DNA of 64,000 nt from Rhizopus arrhizus (lineage: Eukaryota; Mucoromycota; Mucoromycetes; Mucorales; Rhizopodaceae), in assembly GCA_024220505.1 (NCBI GenBank), contig JAKZZE010000029.1, forward strand, positions 434,001-498,000, read 5' to 3'. Of the stretch, positions 43,042 to 56,317 are shown in pieces; position 1 is the stretch's first letter; each line of letters starts with the position of its first letter. A model generated the notes under the pieces. The model saw only the letters and a list, made by a program, of their open reading frames with translations, searched no databases and was not told the DNA's origin. Position numbers and translations under genes: made by a program.

Positions 43042-44792
43042 AATGTGTAGTTTATGCCTTATTTATAATCATGAAATACCTTTATTTGTTTGCGTAGATG
43101 AAATAAGAATTAATCCATTTGATTCAAGTAAATCAATCATTCACTTGAATCACTACCGATCAATGGCATGTATTTTTTGGGTAAAAAGAAATCTAATGAA
43201 TTTGTCATCTCTTTGTTAAAAACAAGGATTTTTTTTTTCTATTAAACTATTAGAAATATTAAAATGATCTATGCTCTTTCACACATTATATGATTAACTA
43301 TCAACAAGATGCTATACAAGGATATACCCAAACAACTTTGAATACATAGTCCTAATATCATTTCATCCAACTCGATCCCTCATACATTTAAAGATTCGTA
43401 ATTTAGTTTTTTCTGTGGTTGCTCAAAAGTAGAAGATATTTAAAGACATCCGAGTGGAATGGTGGTTTGTTTGATAAACACTACTATGGCAACCAAACAA
43501 CCCCCTTATTTGTACTTTTCAAGTAAAGTATCCCTTTTTGGGAGGATAATAATTTAAACGAACTTTCCCTTACCCTTTTATTGTGTCATCTTGAAGCAAT
43601 CTCAGTGTACATTCCCCAGTGCATTAAAAGAGAGAGAGAGAGAGTTGGGTTCATTCATTTTTAATCTCCACCTACTTCTTCCTTTCACTATTACATAACT
43701 CTTCAACTGTTTGCTTAAAATGACTGAGCCACTTTATTTACATTCTGACAATCATGTGCTAAAGTGTATGTTTGTACTGCGTCTTTAGAAACAATGTTGT
43801 AAGGTTAATTTGATGACCATTAAACTTCATATGACAATTTCTTGTACTCTGAATATGAGTTGAATAAGGGAAATTAGTCAGAATAATTTATGCACAGTTG
43901 ATAGCTCTATTCAAAAATCGGACACAGCCAATAGTCTACATTTTCTGCATAAAGAAAAAAAAAAAAAGAAACTTGTTTTATTATAAATAATGTTTGTGAA
44001 ACACACGTAAATAGATGTCCTAATATAGATTATGAACCGACCATAAATAATACATGGTCTCTATCGCCACATATCCACCATTAACCTGCTCTGGAACAAA
44101 TACAGTAAATCAACATATGAAATCTGTTGCACGCTCTTTTTTTTTTTAACCATTTCTCTCCTTTATTTTTGTACAATTTCAAATCCATGTATAAGAGTGA
44201 CGATCTTCAACTGCTTATTTTGGAATCAAGGCGACTGCGATCCTTACCTGCCTAACTTTTATATATTTTTGCGCTCATTTCCCTTCTACTCCTTCTTCCC
44301 TCCCCTTTTTTTTCATTTCTTTGAATAAAATAAATTGAAAGAATTCAAACAAGGTTCTTTTCATGTTGAGTAAGTTTACTAAATGTAGTCTATACGCATC
44401 ACCTTGTTTATCATACAAACGTTCCTTTAATTTTCTTTTATAACGAATGTAAACATAGTTTCTTTATCACCCATGTATGCAGTGTACCTTTTATTTTTTA
44501 AATCTGTTGGATGAAATGCTTTGTTTTGCATAAAGTCCTTTCTTGCCTATGATTCTTTCTTGATATTTGTTTATCTACGCTTCCCCTTTTGTTTAATTAA
44601 AACAAAAGGCTCCTATCTTTCTTTTTATCAATCCTTTTCCTTCCCCTTTTTTTCTTTTTCGTTGTTTATCATCCACTCTTCATTCTCCCCAATTCCATTT
44701 TTTTTTTTTGTCAATTAAACATTCCCCTTTTATTTGAGATCAAACAGTATTTAAAGAGACTATTCATTTTATTTTATTTTTTTCTACATAAA
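43042..44792. other. Intergenic region, nothing coding recognised
   Basis: AT-rich. An (AG)n run lies near 43630-43644. From about 44270 the plus strand becomes strongly pyrimidine-rich up to the start codon at 44793, a pattern common in fungal promoters. Confidence 0.5.
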
Positions 44793-45377
44793 ATGGATCA
44801 ACTCTATCAACATGATAAGTTCTTGCAAATCATCGAACAAGTCAAGTTGACCACCTATCATTATTGGATTGGGCTCTATGGTCCTCTCTTTTGGTTCATG
44901 TCAGCCATCCTTATGCGCTGGGACTTGGATAATAAATCAGTAGAAAAAGAATTTGATTTTATGGACAGTGTCGAATTTACCCCCTTGACAATCCATAACG
45001 ACCCTATACCTCCATGGCAACCCATTTCTAAACCAGAACAACCATCCAGTGTTTATATAGCCAACAGTAATCAGGACAAGGTCATCAACAACAATAACGA
45101 CAGCAAGAAGCTCTCAACCAAGTGTTCTTTTAAATCTCTCAAGGATCAATTCAGTTCCTGGAAGAAAAAGAATCCAGATGATCCAGTCAAAAAAAGACAG
45201 CATTCAACTTCATCCTTACCCTCTAAAGAAAAGAGGATGCCCTTCTTGAGAAGATTCAGTAGTAGTAGTGGCGATAGTAATATTAGTAGTGATGATGCAA
45301 CAGCAGTAAAAAAAAAGTATTTTTATAAAACAATTAGTAAACCACAATCAATCCGAAAGTTAAAGTCATTTTTTTAA
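44793..45377 (+). CDS. Hypothetical basic protein with N-terminal hydrophobic segment
   Basis: 194 residues, no intron. An N-terminal amphipathic/hydrophobic region (YWIGLYGPLFWFMSAILM, about residues 24-42) may be a membrane anchor. The rest is disordered and Ser/Lys-rich with several possible phosphorylation clusters (RRFSSSSGDSN) and a basic tail (KPQSIRKLKSF). A pyrimidine-rich promoter precedes it and the stop is followed by a typical AT-rich 3' end. Family not recognised. It is convergent with the Nxt1-like gene, 236 bp away. Confidence 0.6.
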   Translation: MDQLYQHDKFLQIIEQVKLTTYHYWIGLYGPLFWFMSAILMRWDLDNKSVEKEFDFMDSVEFTPLTIHNDPIPPWQPISKPEQPSSVYIANSNQDKVINNNNDSKKLSTKCSFKSLKDQFSSWKKKNPDDPVKKRQHSTSSLPSKEKRMPFLRRFSSSSGDSNISSDDATAVKKKYFYKTISKPQSIRKLKSFF

Positions 45378-45613
45378 TTTCTTTCCCATTCTTCATAATG
45401 TATGTTATCTGTTTATATTTGTGTTCTGGAATAAAAAATATAGTCTCTCTCTCTCTCTCCTTTCATCATTTCTGTCCTTTTCAATACATACAAAAAAGAG
45501 AAACATGTTTCAAAATAGTTTTGTTTATATTATTATTTACAATTGAAATCTCTGTTTTTCGTCCTTCTAAACGAATCTAGTCAAAAACAAATTAGAATCA
45601 AGTATTTTTTTTT

Positions 45614-46126
45614 CTATACTATTTTGTACCTAAAATTATCACTTTGAACATAATAGTTGCCAATTTGTTTTTCGTCAGGCATCAATATAAAAGTCTGAGC
45701 GAAATTTCGTTTTAAAGGATTATCTCCATATTTCACTGTTCCTGTAATGTTGATCAAAATACCGCAGGTTCCTTGTGCATTCATAGTTGCTGGAATAGGT
45801 TGACAATCATAAACATCCACTTCATGATGTGACATGGGTAAACGTCCAAGAAATTCAGAATACTGTTGTGCTCCAGAGAACGCATTGCCTTTTTTAAAAA
45901 AAAAAAGTTTGATTAATCTGTTTTACTCTCTGTGTTGATTTATTTTTACCATTCCATAAAATAGCAGAATTATCTCTATACAAATTGCCAAGATTCTATT
46001 TGCTTTTTTAGTACAACGTCTTTTTGATTACATTTAAATACGTACTTGACGTTGTGTATCGTAACTAGGGTAAAAGAACTGTATGAATTGCTCTGTGCTT
46101 CTTTCTGTTACGCTAACAACATCCAT
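45614..46126 (-). CDS. NXT1: NTF2-related mRNA export cofactor (Nxt1/p15-like)
   Basis: 133 residues from exons 46126..46046, 45995..45950 and 45888..45614 (introns 50 and 61 nt, phases 0 and 1). NTF2-like fold markers in order: an N-terminal helix ending FIQFFYPSYDTQR, NLYRDNSAILWNGNAFSG, a loop, VDVYDCQPIPA, LINITGTVKYGD, RNFAQTFILMPD and YYVQSDNFRY. DCQP and the GTVKY..NFAQTFIL pattern match metazoan and fungal Nxt1/p15 rather than Ran-carrier NTF2. Known partner: the Mex67/NXF1 export receptor at nuclear pores. Length (about 140 in relatives) fits. The short middle exon was placed from frame and splice sites. Confidence 0.85.
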
Positions 46127-46641
46127 GATTTAAACAGTAGGGAGAAAAAAAAAAAAAAAAAAAAAAAAAAAGAAAAATACAGCTGATATAAACAAATTTC
46201 ACAGTCACAAAGGACACAGTGAGATCAATGAGACCCTTTGTAAAGCGAATTGAATGGTGTATAAAGAGTCATGAAATACAATGAAAGCCACCTTATAGGA
46301 AGGTTTATACTTGTCATCAAGAATAACTTGTTATTTTCTTTGTCTAGAGAGTCTATAGCGTACAAGCAAATGATTGGTTTTGGAAAGATTCAGTTAGAAA
46401 AAGGACATGATACATTCTCTTGTGTCTCTACAATAGAATAAAGTGTTTTGTTGGATAGCAACACCAAGTGAAAAGGTTTAGGATCGAAATGAAGCAAAAG
46501 GGGTCATCAAAATTAAATGTCAGTCATTACGTCATCCGCCCAGTGTGAATGAATTACCCTGGCTGTGCTGCTGTCCAAAAAAAATCAGCAAACTGTAAAC
46601 TTTTTTTTTTTTTTTTGTTTCTCTCTTAAATTACATATAAA
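46127..46641. other. Divergent promoter region (NXT1-like / COX13)
   Basis: 515 bp between two divergent start codons. Holds a 27-nt A run at 46145-46171 near the NXT1-like side and a T run just before COX13. No other element recognised. Confidence 0.6.
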
Positions 46642-47172
46642 ATGGCCGCCCGTATTATCAGTTCTCAAATTGCTGCTTCCGTAAAGCGTACTGGTGTTCG
46701 TTTCCAATCCACTGCTGTTGATGGTGGTTTCGCTGCTCAACGTGATGCTGTCAAGAAGCACGCTGCTGGTAAATTTGAAATACAACTTTTTTTTTAAAAA
46801 AAACAGTTGTTTTAATTTCCTTCTATAGAATCTGCTGAGACTTGGAAAAAGATCTCCATTTTCGTTGTCATTCCTTCGTAAGAAACATGTTTTGAAATTT
46901 AGATTTAAAAATGAGTTAACTTTTTTTGTACATAGTCTCATTGCTGCTTCTGCTAATGCTTACAACCTTTACGCCACTCACATTGAACACCAACAGCACC
47001 ACCCCAAGGAATGGGTTAAATACCCTTACATCAACTTCCGTGGAAGAGTAAGATTTTCTAAAACAAAATTTATATGTGTTTATTGATTTCAATTTTCTTG
47101 TAGGACTTTTTCTGGGGCAGAGAATCCCTTTTCTTCAACCCTAAGGTCAACCTTTCTGCCAAGGACGAATAA
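46642..47172 (+). CDS. COX13: Cytochrome c oxidase subunit VIa (Cox13)
   Basis: 118 residues from four exons: 46642..46768, 46829..46877, 46936..47047, 47104..47172; phases 1, 2 and 0. An N-terminal mitochondrial presequence (AARIISSQIAASVKRTGVRF) leads to the mature protein with ETWKKISIFVVIPSLIAASA, the single membrane helix, and the family signature HPKEWVKYPYINFR, followed by DFFWGRESLFFNPKVN. It is a nuclear-encoded accessory subunit of respiratory complex IV in the inner mitochondrial membrane. The gene has dense introns for its size. Convergent with TUP1, 282 bp away. Confidence 0.95.
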
Positions 47173-47454
47173 ATAACTTTTCGATGAGACCACATATACA
47201 AAAAAAAAATACAATTTTTTGTTATAAATAATAATTCCTCGTTATTACTACTATAAATGTGAATGTGTTTTTTTTTTTTATTATTATTTGCAACATTTTT
47301 TGTTTTATAAATGATATATCAAGCCAATAGATGTATGTGGATGGTGTATATGTGTGAGCTACAAAAAAAAAAAGGAGGGAAACATATTTCACTGAATGTG
47401 TGTGTGTGGTGGGTGTGATGTGTGAAAAATGTAAATGATTTATTAAGGTTATTT

Positions 47455-49323
47455 TCAATAACCTTTACTAATAGAGTCATAACTCCATATTCTTGCACGA
47501 TTGTCACCCGAACCAGTTGCAAATAAAGGTTTTCCGGATGGACTAATGGCAACTGAAATGACTATAAACCGTGGTTTAACATGATAACATAAGCATCCTA
47601 TTTTTGACTATTACCTGAATTCTTATGTCCTTGTAACATAAACTGTGTTTGTCCCGTACGTGGATCCCAAAACTGTACGCCACGATCTTTTGAACCAGAA
47701 ACAACCCAACGTCCATCGGGCGTGCATCCAACCGACAAGACAAAATCTTTATGTCCGGTAAAGGTCATCTTACATGGCCCCTTTGCTCGATCAATATTCA
47801 TCCCACGTCCTTCATTGGTACCCAACTGCCACAGCTTGAGTGTCTTGTCCAAACTACCACTGACAAGCATCTTACCATCAGGCATGAATGCCACTGAATA
47901 CACACTATCCTTATGTCCCTCTAATCTTTCGAGCAAAATGCCATTATGCGTATCCCAGATGCGAATCATCTTGTCTAGACTGGCTGCTGCAATGATACGT
48001 CCATCCGGTGAAAAGGCCACACTGGTCACACCAGGGTCCTTTTGATCATTATCAGAGATACGAAGCACTTGAAGACATTTACCATCGGTCATACTCCATA
48101 TTCTTGCTGTGCAATCTCCCGATCCAGACGCAATCAGGCGACCGTCTCGACTGAAGTCTAGAGAGTAGATATCCTGATGATGGCCGCTCAAGATGTTTCT
48201 GATCCGTTTACTGGCAATATCCCAAATCTAACAATGAACGGCGTAAGCAATCAGCATACCCCACAGTCATTTATAAAACTTACTCTAATCTGTTTATCTT
48301 CGGCACCTGTAGCAAGGTAATTACCGTCAGGACTAAAACAAACAGAACGAATATATAAATCGCCTTCTGCTTTGATAGTTTCATCTTTCAATACACTATC
48401 ACCGGGTTAGCAACACAATCTGTTGTTTAGCAAACAACTTACGCGACTCTTTGAGAGGTAACAACGTCATAAATAAAAGTGGCATGATTACAACCAGCTG
48501 CCATGAAGCGACCATCAGCGCTAAACTTGACACAACAAACTACACTTGTATGTTCCATCGTGTGCATCAAATCCACCTTCAGTTGACGAGGTGCTTTAGG
48601 ATTAAATCTATATAAAAGAAATATGAGTCATGTTCCCTTTCTTCTCTTTATGCACAAAAAGCACGGTCTTTACAACGCAAACCAATCTTGTCCTTCTATC
48701 TTCATATTCGCTGGTACGTTATCAGGATCGTAATCTGCCAGATTACCTGATCCACTTGTATTTGTCGGGCTTGCTACTCTATTGGCGGATGCAGGACGGA
48801 CCATGGCGGATTGTAATTGCTGCTGCTGCTGCTGTTGCTGAGGTGTAGGAGGTGGAGGTGGATGCAGTGAGGTACTGGAAGCAGAAGAATTTGATTTACG
48901 CTTGGATTCCACGGGCTGTGGAGGAGGGACAGCAGGACGATAACCGTACTGGCCCCATTCAGGTCGTGGTGTGGGTATACCTCTGTTGGGCGACTGACCA
49001 TAGGGTGGTTGTCCATTTAGATAGGTCGAGGCTGAATAATGAGGCGATTGTTGAGAGTGTTGACTTGGTGATCTTTCAGATACTTGTGGAGGTGGAGGAG
49101 GTGGAACAGCTAAGCCAGGTGGTGGTTGAGCATTCATGATACCTCCAAAATAGTTTGAACCAGGACCGATGTTAGGTGGAGGATGTGGATGTTGTGTTGA
49201 TGGTTGAGAAGAAGGTGGAAGTGAAGGAGGAGGATGCATTGGCATGCCTGAAGGACCATTAGAAGAGATGCGTGACTCGATTTGTTGACGAAGCCGAGCA
49301 ATTTCGTCTTCATATCTATCATG

Positions 49324-49354
<31 letters not shown>

Positions 49355-49676
49355 GGATAAGGATGTGCAACAAAGAGATAAGAGAACAAGCTTACTGTTT
49401 CTTTTGTGTTTGTTGGGTACGTTCAAGTTCCAATAAGCTTTGTTGAAAACTGTTCATTTCAGAAATCTGTTGATTCACTATAAAAGTAGAGATTAATATT
49501 AAAAAAAAAAAGGTTTCTAAATTTAATTTACTTTTATGCTCAAAGTCATCTCTTTGTGTTTTACAAAGAAAAAGCTCTTGTGCTAATTGATCAAATTCAT
49601 TTCTTATTGTTTCCAGCATTTCTACGATACGACTTTGTGGTGCAGACACCATTGGGCGATGATTATAAACTGACAT
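47455..49676 (-). CDS. TUP1: Tup1-type global transcriptional corepressor
   Basis: 621 residues from seven exons: 49676..49532, 49477..49396, 49315..48674, 48607..48443, 48395..48284, 48227..47615, 47561..47455. The N-terminal helix ([20 protein letters not shown]) is the Tup1 tetramerisation and Ssn6-binding region. A long Pro/Gln/Ser-rich linker includes a Q run. From about residue 290 ([14 protein letters not shown]) the C-terminal WD40 propeller begins, with repeats such as [36 protein letters not shown] and [17 protein letters not shown]. The complex with Ssn6/Cyc8 is recruited by DNA-binding repressors. The second intron holds a 27-nt A run (49325-49351). The WD motif count and N-terminal helix make this Tup1 rather than another WD protein. 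Confidence 0.95.
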
Positions 49677-51896
49677 GATTTAAGTAAGAAGAAAAAAAAA
49701 ATATAAGAAAAAAAGAAAAGAAAAAGCTAATCTCTGTCCAAGTTAGAAAAATAATATTTTTACGCGTTTCACTAAGTTTGATATTTCTACCCTTTTGTTC
49801 TGTTTTCTATTAGTGTTAAAATGTCTTTGTTTACTTTCTGACCAAAAAAAAAAAAAATATATAAGTGTTCTCTTGTTCTCTTTTTTTCTGCTGCTATAAA
49901 AGCCAAAAAGAATTTCAACGAAAAGGGGAAAAAAAGACCTCAAAAAATACGACCCAAAAAAATAAAGTTCACAAGCGGGGATGTTTTAACCTATCACGTG
50001 TAGCTTCAATGACCGCATTAGACATTGAAACTTTAAGCAAAAAAGGCTTGTTAAATTTTCTTATTCGCTTTGTTCTAGAGTAAATTTTTTGCAGGTAAAT
50101 CAATTGAATGAATGATTGCGTAAATTTCAAATTTTATATTTTTTACTTAAAGACTTCAAGTGTATAAGTTGTCTAGCGGCTGCACCGGAATTGAAACCGA
50201 AAAGCATTGACAAATAAGCAATGACCATGAGTGACTTTTGATCTTAATGGTGATTGGCTAAAATAGAAAATATTTTTTTGGTTGATTTTGTGAAACTTTG
50301 TTTTCTTACTCAATCACTTTATAAATCAACTTTTTTTTTTGCATTTAAAATCATAAATTAATAAATCATAATTTTTCTGGTCTTTATGTTTAGCCGCGTT
50401 CATTTTGACTTTTTTTGCTTTTGAGGAAATTGAGCTTTTGAAGTACAAAGTCCGATCACACTATCAAAAAAAGGCTTGGTTATAACAATAAAGTACTTTA
50501 GTAATACGGTTTTGATATTTCCATACAAGTAACATCTTTTTTGAACAAGACATTTAAACATCTTATTAGAAATGAAATACTAGTGTAAAATTATAACAAG
50601 TATACATCTTTCAAATTTATGATTTAGCTATGAAAAAGAATATAAAATATAAATTTAAAAGGTTGTTTATTGTAAAGTTCATTAAAGGAAAAAATAATCT
50701 ATCTTTGTGACCTTCCAGTGTCAGCTACCTAAAGATGAGTATGTATTTGACTCATCATTTGTCCTATGACTTTTGCATGATCACCGGCCTTTATAAAAAA
50801 AATGTGAACTCTAACTTTACAAAGAATCAGTAACCGTCTATGTTCTCACTGTAAAATATTAGATGTGAGACATAATTACTAAGTGAGACATAAGTTGTTG
50901 ACACAAATTTCACTCCTTGTGTATGTGTCTAAATTTTAAGATATTTATAGAAAATTGTAACTAGGTATGATTCATTATGAAAGTAGCGATAGGATTATAT
51001 ATCAAAGATGTCATCAAGTAAATTTTTGGTCTTTGTCAGTTAAATTTCAATCATTTTAATATAATTGAATGATTACTTTATAGTACGCTTATAAACCTTT
51101 TCATGAAACTACCTCTTTTTACAAACAGAAAACGCGTGAAATAATGTCCAGACAAAGACAGACGGTGCCAGCTATAAACTGGTACCAATTAACTGTGCGG
51201 TCATTAATTTGTTTATGGGTCACGCAACTTGGCGCGACACAATGGGCGGCCAATAATAAACTCATACCGTCTCCATGGTTATATCGTTGATCTTCCTTAT
51301 AAAAACTGATGAGGAACCTTATGTAGTCATACATGCGATTTGTTCCTTATTATGTCTATTTGTCTCACTATTTTTCTCCTTTTTTTTTTTTGACTGACAT
51401 GAAGTGTGCTTATCAAAAAAAAATTATTGTTTTTTTTTTCCGATGTGTGTTCTCTCCCTGTTATGAAAGTAGCACAAAGAGAGAGAGAGAGAGGAAGAGG
51501 GAGGGAAAGAAGGTTAAGATGCCACAAAGAGAAAGAGAGATACATTGTCAAATATAAAAAATAATAAGTCCTTGATCCTTTCAATTATACGCTTGGACTA
51601 TTAACTAAAAATAAACGATTCTTTTTACTGCTTTCTGTAATGCGCCTTATTGTTTGTTTATTTACAAAATAATCGTACGACAATTTAGCATCGCGTGTAA
51701 TCTTTCGAAACTACAAGGGCTACACAAAAGCCCATGCTTTCTTTCAATTTATCTTTTGGTATACGTAAACAACCATAATATGAAATAGAGATGCTCTCTT
51801 TTCTTTTTTCTTTTTTTTCTGTAACAAACAAAAACCTGACGGACACTTTTTCTTTTTCTTCTTTTTCTTTTCATTTTTAATTTTAAATAGTTTATT
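49677..51896. other. Long intergenic region between TUP1 and the CP2-like gene
   Basis: No coding sequence was recognised. A TCACGTG E-box lies at 49994-50000, about 320 bp upstream of TUP1. A (GA)n run is at 51477-51493, and CT-rich sequence leads to the CP2 start. Confidence 0.5.
49994..50000. promoter_or_regulatory. E-box TCACGTG upstream of TUP1
   Basis: Palindromic core CACGTG, bound by Cbf1/USF/SREBP-type bHLH factors. Single occurrence in this promoter; functional relevance is inferred only. Confidence 0.3.
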
Positions 51897-53745
51897 ATGA
51901 TGTCTAGTAACCAATTTTCTTTTGAAGAATCTTCTTCTTCTAATGGGTAATCTACAAGTAAATTAAACCTTAACCATGTTAAATAACTCTTGTAGATCTT
52001 TTAATTTACCATTACCACATCCATTCCATTATCGCCATCACAGTACTCCAATGATGTATAGTTATTCAGCACCTTCTGTACTTAAGACCAACTACAACTC
52101 AACAAGAAACATGACCGAATCCCCTATTATGCAGATGGATTCTACAAGGTAACGATCAAAAATAAAGTAAACATCGGACAGTGTAACCCACGCCGACCGT
52201 GCGCTTTGCTTTGTATCACTCTTGTGATCCCCTCTTCTCCCCTTTTTCATTGATGACTTATCTTTTTTTTTTTTTTTTTTTTTTTTTACTGTAGTTCTAT
52301 TCGCTATGAGATTTGTTTAGAAGGTACACTCATAGTCATAAAAAGTGTTGTGTATCGTTTTTGATCATTTGTTTTTATTTTTATAGCACCAACTGCTGCA
52401 GTTCACAGAATGGATCAACCACCTATGACTTATTTAAACAAAGGTTCACTTCATACTTTATACAAGCAAGCTTTCTCATACCATGAAATAATAGGTCAAT
52501 ATTACAACATTAACTTAAAAGATAAAAAAGGATACAGTGAGGATATTAATAGTACTGCAATCATTACTTTCCATGACGAAAGTCACCGTGCTGGAGCTAC
52601 AGACTATTGGAAATTTTGGTTAACTCACCAAGATGATACTGAAAATGCAAAAGCTATTGAAATTGGTAAGTGTTATCGTTAATAATAATCCCATACGGTT
52701 TATATAATGTATAAATTAGACATAGCAAGATCAAATGGAATACAAATAATTGACAACGGACAATTTGATCGTGTTACATTTCGTTGGAATGGTGCTGTAG
52801 GTGCATCCATTTATATCAAATTTAATTGTCTTTCTACCGATTTCTCCAGAATCAAAGGGGTCAAGGGTATTCCACTTCGTCTTCAAATTGAAAGCCATCA
52901 AACATCTTCAACATACATTGAAAAGACATTTAGCAGAATTAAACTGTTTCGGGATAAGGTAACAAAAACATAAAGTACGAGGAAACTGAAACTAATTTAT
53001 TTATTTTATAAAAAAAGGGGGCCGAAAGAAAGAATAAAGACGACGCAAAACATATTGAACGTCAATTAGAAAAACTACGTGAAAAGACGGGTGAATCTGC
53101 TCATCCATACTGGTTTCCTTTTACTCCAACTTCACCAGTGACAATATTTAAAGAGTTAGTTCCCCAACAAGAAGACCAAGATATTTCTTTAGAAGAAATC
53201 AATAGAAACTTCTTACTAAATAATACGAATCATATTTCTTTACCATCACCAGCATTAAGCACATCAACACTAGGTGCAATGAAAAGAAGTTATAGTGGCA
53301 GCTTTCAACCAACCTCAATGGATCCATCACTCTATAACAATAACACTTTTCCCGCAATGTATGATCATGATTATGACCCAGTTCCAAGGAGAAGACGTAT
53401 TGCAAGTAAATATGCCGATCATTTTCACGCCTGTCTCCTGTATACTAACCTTATTTCACTATAGAGCTTTGTTTGTTGATCAAATTTGAATCCACCGATA
53501 TTTATAGAGCGATTTATTTAGAAGAACTGACTGTAAAAGATTTAACAGAAAAGATTCTTCAACGAAGTGAAATAAAAAAACCGGTTACTAGAGTGATTCG
53601 CAAATTCAAACAGCCTGAAAAAAAGGATATTGTTGTTAGTATGGAAGATGACGTTGTTAAGGATATGGTTGATGATCAAGACCTGATCGTGCGAATTGAA
53701 GAAAATGAAGATAAGAATTCTTTAACGCTTGTCTTGATATTTTAA
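51897..53745 (+). CDS. Grainyhead/CP2-family transcription factor
   Basis: 472 residues from seven exons: 51897..51946, 51996..52148, 52295..52323, 52387..52665, 52720..52958, 53018..53405, 53465..53745. The CP2/Grh DNA-binding domain spans about residues 70-330: RYEICLEAPTAAVHRMDQPP, TYLNKGSLHTLY, AIITFHDESHRAGATDYWKF, FDRVTFRWNGAVGASIYIKF and the RIKGVKGIPLRLQIES strand, then a charged helix (ERKNKDDAKHIERQLEKLRE). The C-terminal part (LLIKFESTDIYRAIYLEELT onwards) looks like the ubiquitin-like dimerisation region. In fungi, relatives control cell-wall and hyphal differentiation genes. The 29-nt third exon was deduced from the frame. The second intron contains a 24-nt T run (52264-52287). 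Confidence 0.92.
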
Positions 53746-55454
53746 ATTAATAATAAAAATCTTTATGCCGTCATCCTCGTGTCTTTTAAGAGCATTTTTC
53801 AATAATTCTTAGGGCTTGGGTTGCTTACATTAGACTTTCCTTGTGGTCAACAGCGAATCGCTTGCAGAACTAACAAAAGTGTTGTATGATCATCAACCCT
53901 TGTCCTTTTCAAAACATGCGCATCATGCTAGGCCCCTTAAACTTGCAGCTTTTAACAAGCATCAAAAGTATAATGTTAAGACTTTCTCAATATCGATCCT
54001 CATTTGTATAAAATCCAGATTCCTGACGGAGATCATCTTTTTCTATGAAATCTTTGCTTTTGTTTTTTGATGTCTTCATTTTTGATATAACAACAAGGAT
54101 ATGAAAACTAAGCAGAGAATACATCATTTGGAACTGAATACATGAAGGTTTCACTGGATTCTATATAACGAGTGAATATTTTGTTAACTCTGTTCAAATA
54201 GCATTGTAATGCCTCTTTAAGGATTTGTTATGTATTTTATAAACAATTATCAAGATAAGGCAGTGATGTATACATTGATTTGTTATATTTGACTCTGTAT
54301 ATTCTATATAGCATGCTATAATATGTAAAAATTAATTGTTAAAGGTTATTCTGTTAAAAATCATGAAAAGAAGGATTATCAAAAAATAAAAGATCGGAAG
54401 GCTATAATATATATAACTGCATCGTATTTTATTTTGAAAACGACAAAAAAAAATAATGAATGTCGATAGAAAAGCATAGTTTAGATATCTTTTCTTTATA
54501 ATTTACATGGCACATTTTTCCTAGCTGTTCCTAAAAGTATATTATTGCTTAAGAAATAAGCAGTCAGTAAGTCACGACCGAGTTTTCAAAGAACTATATT
54601 TCGTAAATGATACGTCGTAGATGATGAAGAAGGACCTTGGTGTGTTTAAAGATTATAAAGCACTTGCACTTTATAACTTGATAAATTGGGACAATGTTCA
54701 TCAATTTACAGATCCAAGAGAGCACATATCATACTGTATTTAGCTTCAAAACAAGTTACTAGTCATAATCAGAATAGCCTCTATTTCATGAACATTGAAA
54801 AGTAGGATGACTCCAACCAGGATGGCGAAAAGCAAGCTTGGTAAGGGTGGTAGAAAATACAGCGCAAAAAAAGACCTTTTTTTTTTAAACCAGACATCAC
54901 CCTTGATCATTTTGTCTCCCCTTAAATCCATCTTAAATGCTGGAGTTGTGTGCAAGTGCTTTTGTTTGGAAAGAAGAATTCTGAGAGGAGTGGACCAAAT
55001 TTCTTATATTTGACATCTGCAGCATCCAGCTCTGATGCTAGTAAAAAGGAAGTTCTATCTAAACTATTGCGGATCTGTTTCCACACACATCCTATATTTC
55101 CTATCATAAATGATCCAAATTGCATTAAAGCATTCAATAATTTTCCCAGGGTATTTTTTCTTTGCATTTTAGATTTTTCTGCTGCTTTTCTTACGAAAAG
55201 GCTAAGATGCTCTAGATGGTGCTTGAATAAAATTTTGCCTTATGAATCAGTGTAACTTGTACTTTGATAAATGGGAGTTCCGATTCACTTCTCAAGTTAA
55301 GCACAAATTGCTTATAGGTGACTGTTCATTATCTCCGCTCAAGAGTTGCAGTCAAATTTCAGAGGACTAAAGCAGGAACCTACACTCTTTTTTCTTTCAT
55401 TTTTTAAGACGATTCGATAAGCAACTGACGTCTAAAGAAAGAAGAGTGAGAGAA
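53746..55454. other. Intergenic region with unassigned coding-like relics
   Basis: Around 53850-53975 (plus: SLAELTKVLYDHQPLSFSKH) and 54880-55167 (minus: CVWKQIRNSLDRTSFLLASE) there are less AT-rich, protein-like stretches with broken frames. They may be old mobile-element debris; no family recognised. The rest is AT-rich. Confidence 0.35.
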
Positions 55455-56135
55455 ATGTTTATTCTTCTTAGAACCTTTAAAAAACCATATACTGGCAAGC
55501 AATTCTTTTTAAAATACTCGTCTTGCTGTCATACCAAGAAGACACCAGAACCGAAGCCTACTAGTTATAAATTTTGGTCGGACCCGTTGGTTTGGCAACG
55601 TACAAGGATCAATACTTTAAGGTATGATCTTTTTTTTTTAAAAAACAAAAGAGCAAATCATATTCAACTATTAATAAACCATTCTTTATCTAGGTGCTTA
55701 GTAGGCTGCACAACAGGGGATTTTTCAAGCATGTGGTATTTACAATTGCAGCATCCTACCTTATCACAAGCTACAGTTACAGCAATATCTATGGTATAAA
55801 TGCATATTGAAGCAAAATTCCATGACTAAACATGCAACGATAATTAGGCAGCAGGCATAACCACATCTTTAGCTCTGGAGACTGTATTGCTGAAACGCTC
55901 AATGAATGTTCCCTACCCAGCAGCATTTAAAACAGCGATGGGCATGAGTTTTGTTTCCATGCTTGCCATGGAATTGACAGAAAATGTAGTAGATTGGCAT
56001 CTCATGGGAGGCCAAGTCATATTAAATGACCCCAAATTTTGGATGGCAGCTGCAACAAGTGCAGTGGCAGGCTACATTGTTCCACTTCCTTATAATTATT
56101 GGAGGTTGAAAGCACTTGGTAAATCGTGTCATTAA
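55455..56135 (+). CDS. DUF4396 membrane protein
   Basis: 184 residues from exons 55455..55621, 55694..55793 and 55848..56135. The start is the ATG at 55455; the GTG at 55446 in the same frame is not a credible start. Conserved markers: FWSDPLVWQRTRINTLRCLVGCTTGDFSSM split by an intron, GITTSLALETVLLK, FKTAMGMSFVSMLAMELTENV, VDWHLMGG, and the C-terminal PLPYNYWRLKALGKSCH that identifies DUF4396 proteins. Three to four hydrophobic helices are predicted. Function is unknown in the family; the gene occurs in bacteria and fungi. Confidence 0.82.
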
Positions 56136-56317
56136 ATAAAGATATACTTTCTTGGAGTCAATTTTTTTTTTTTATTTACATCAAATACTTTCTTTTGATT
56201 TTGCTGGTTTTTTTTTCTTGATCTCCAATCTATAAAAGAAAAAGATGTGTGTAGAGAGGAAAAAAAGTAGAAGAAAAAAACAAATATTATTGGAATAGTA
56301 AAAAATTATAATCCTTT
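56136..56317. other. Short intergenic region between convergent genes
   Basis: T- and A-rich 3' regions only. Confidence 0.5.

Noticed and set aside
49316..49395. Tup1 intron A run considered as a mobile-element tail
   Set aside because: No target duplication or adjacent element sequence; it is a simple homopolymer in an intron.
50160..50220. Possible tRNA-like segment (GTCTAGCGGCTGC...GAAACCG)
   Set aside because: I could not fold a cloverleaf with acceptor and T-arm pairing; no tRNA was accepted anywhere in the window.
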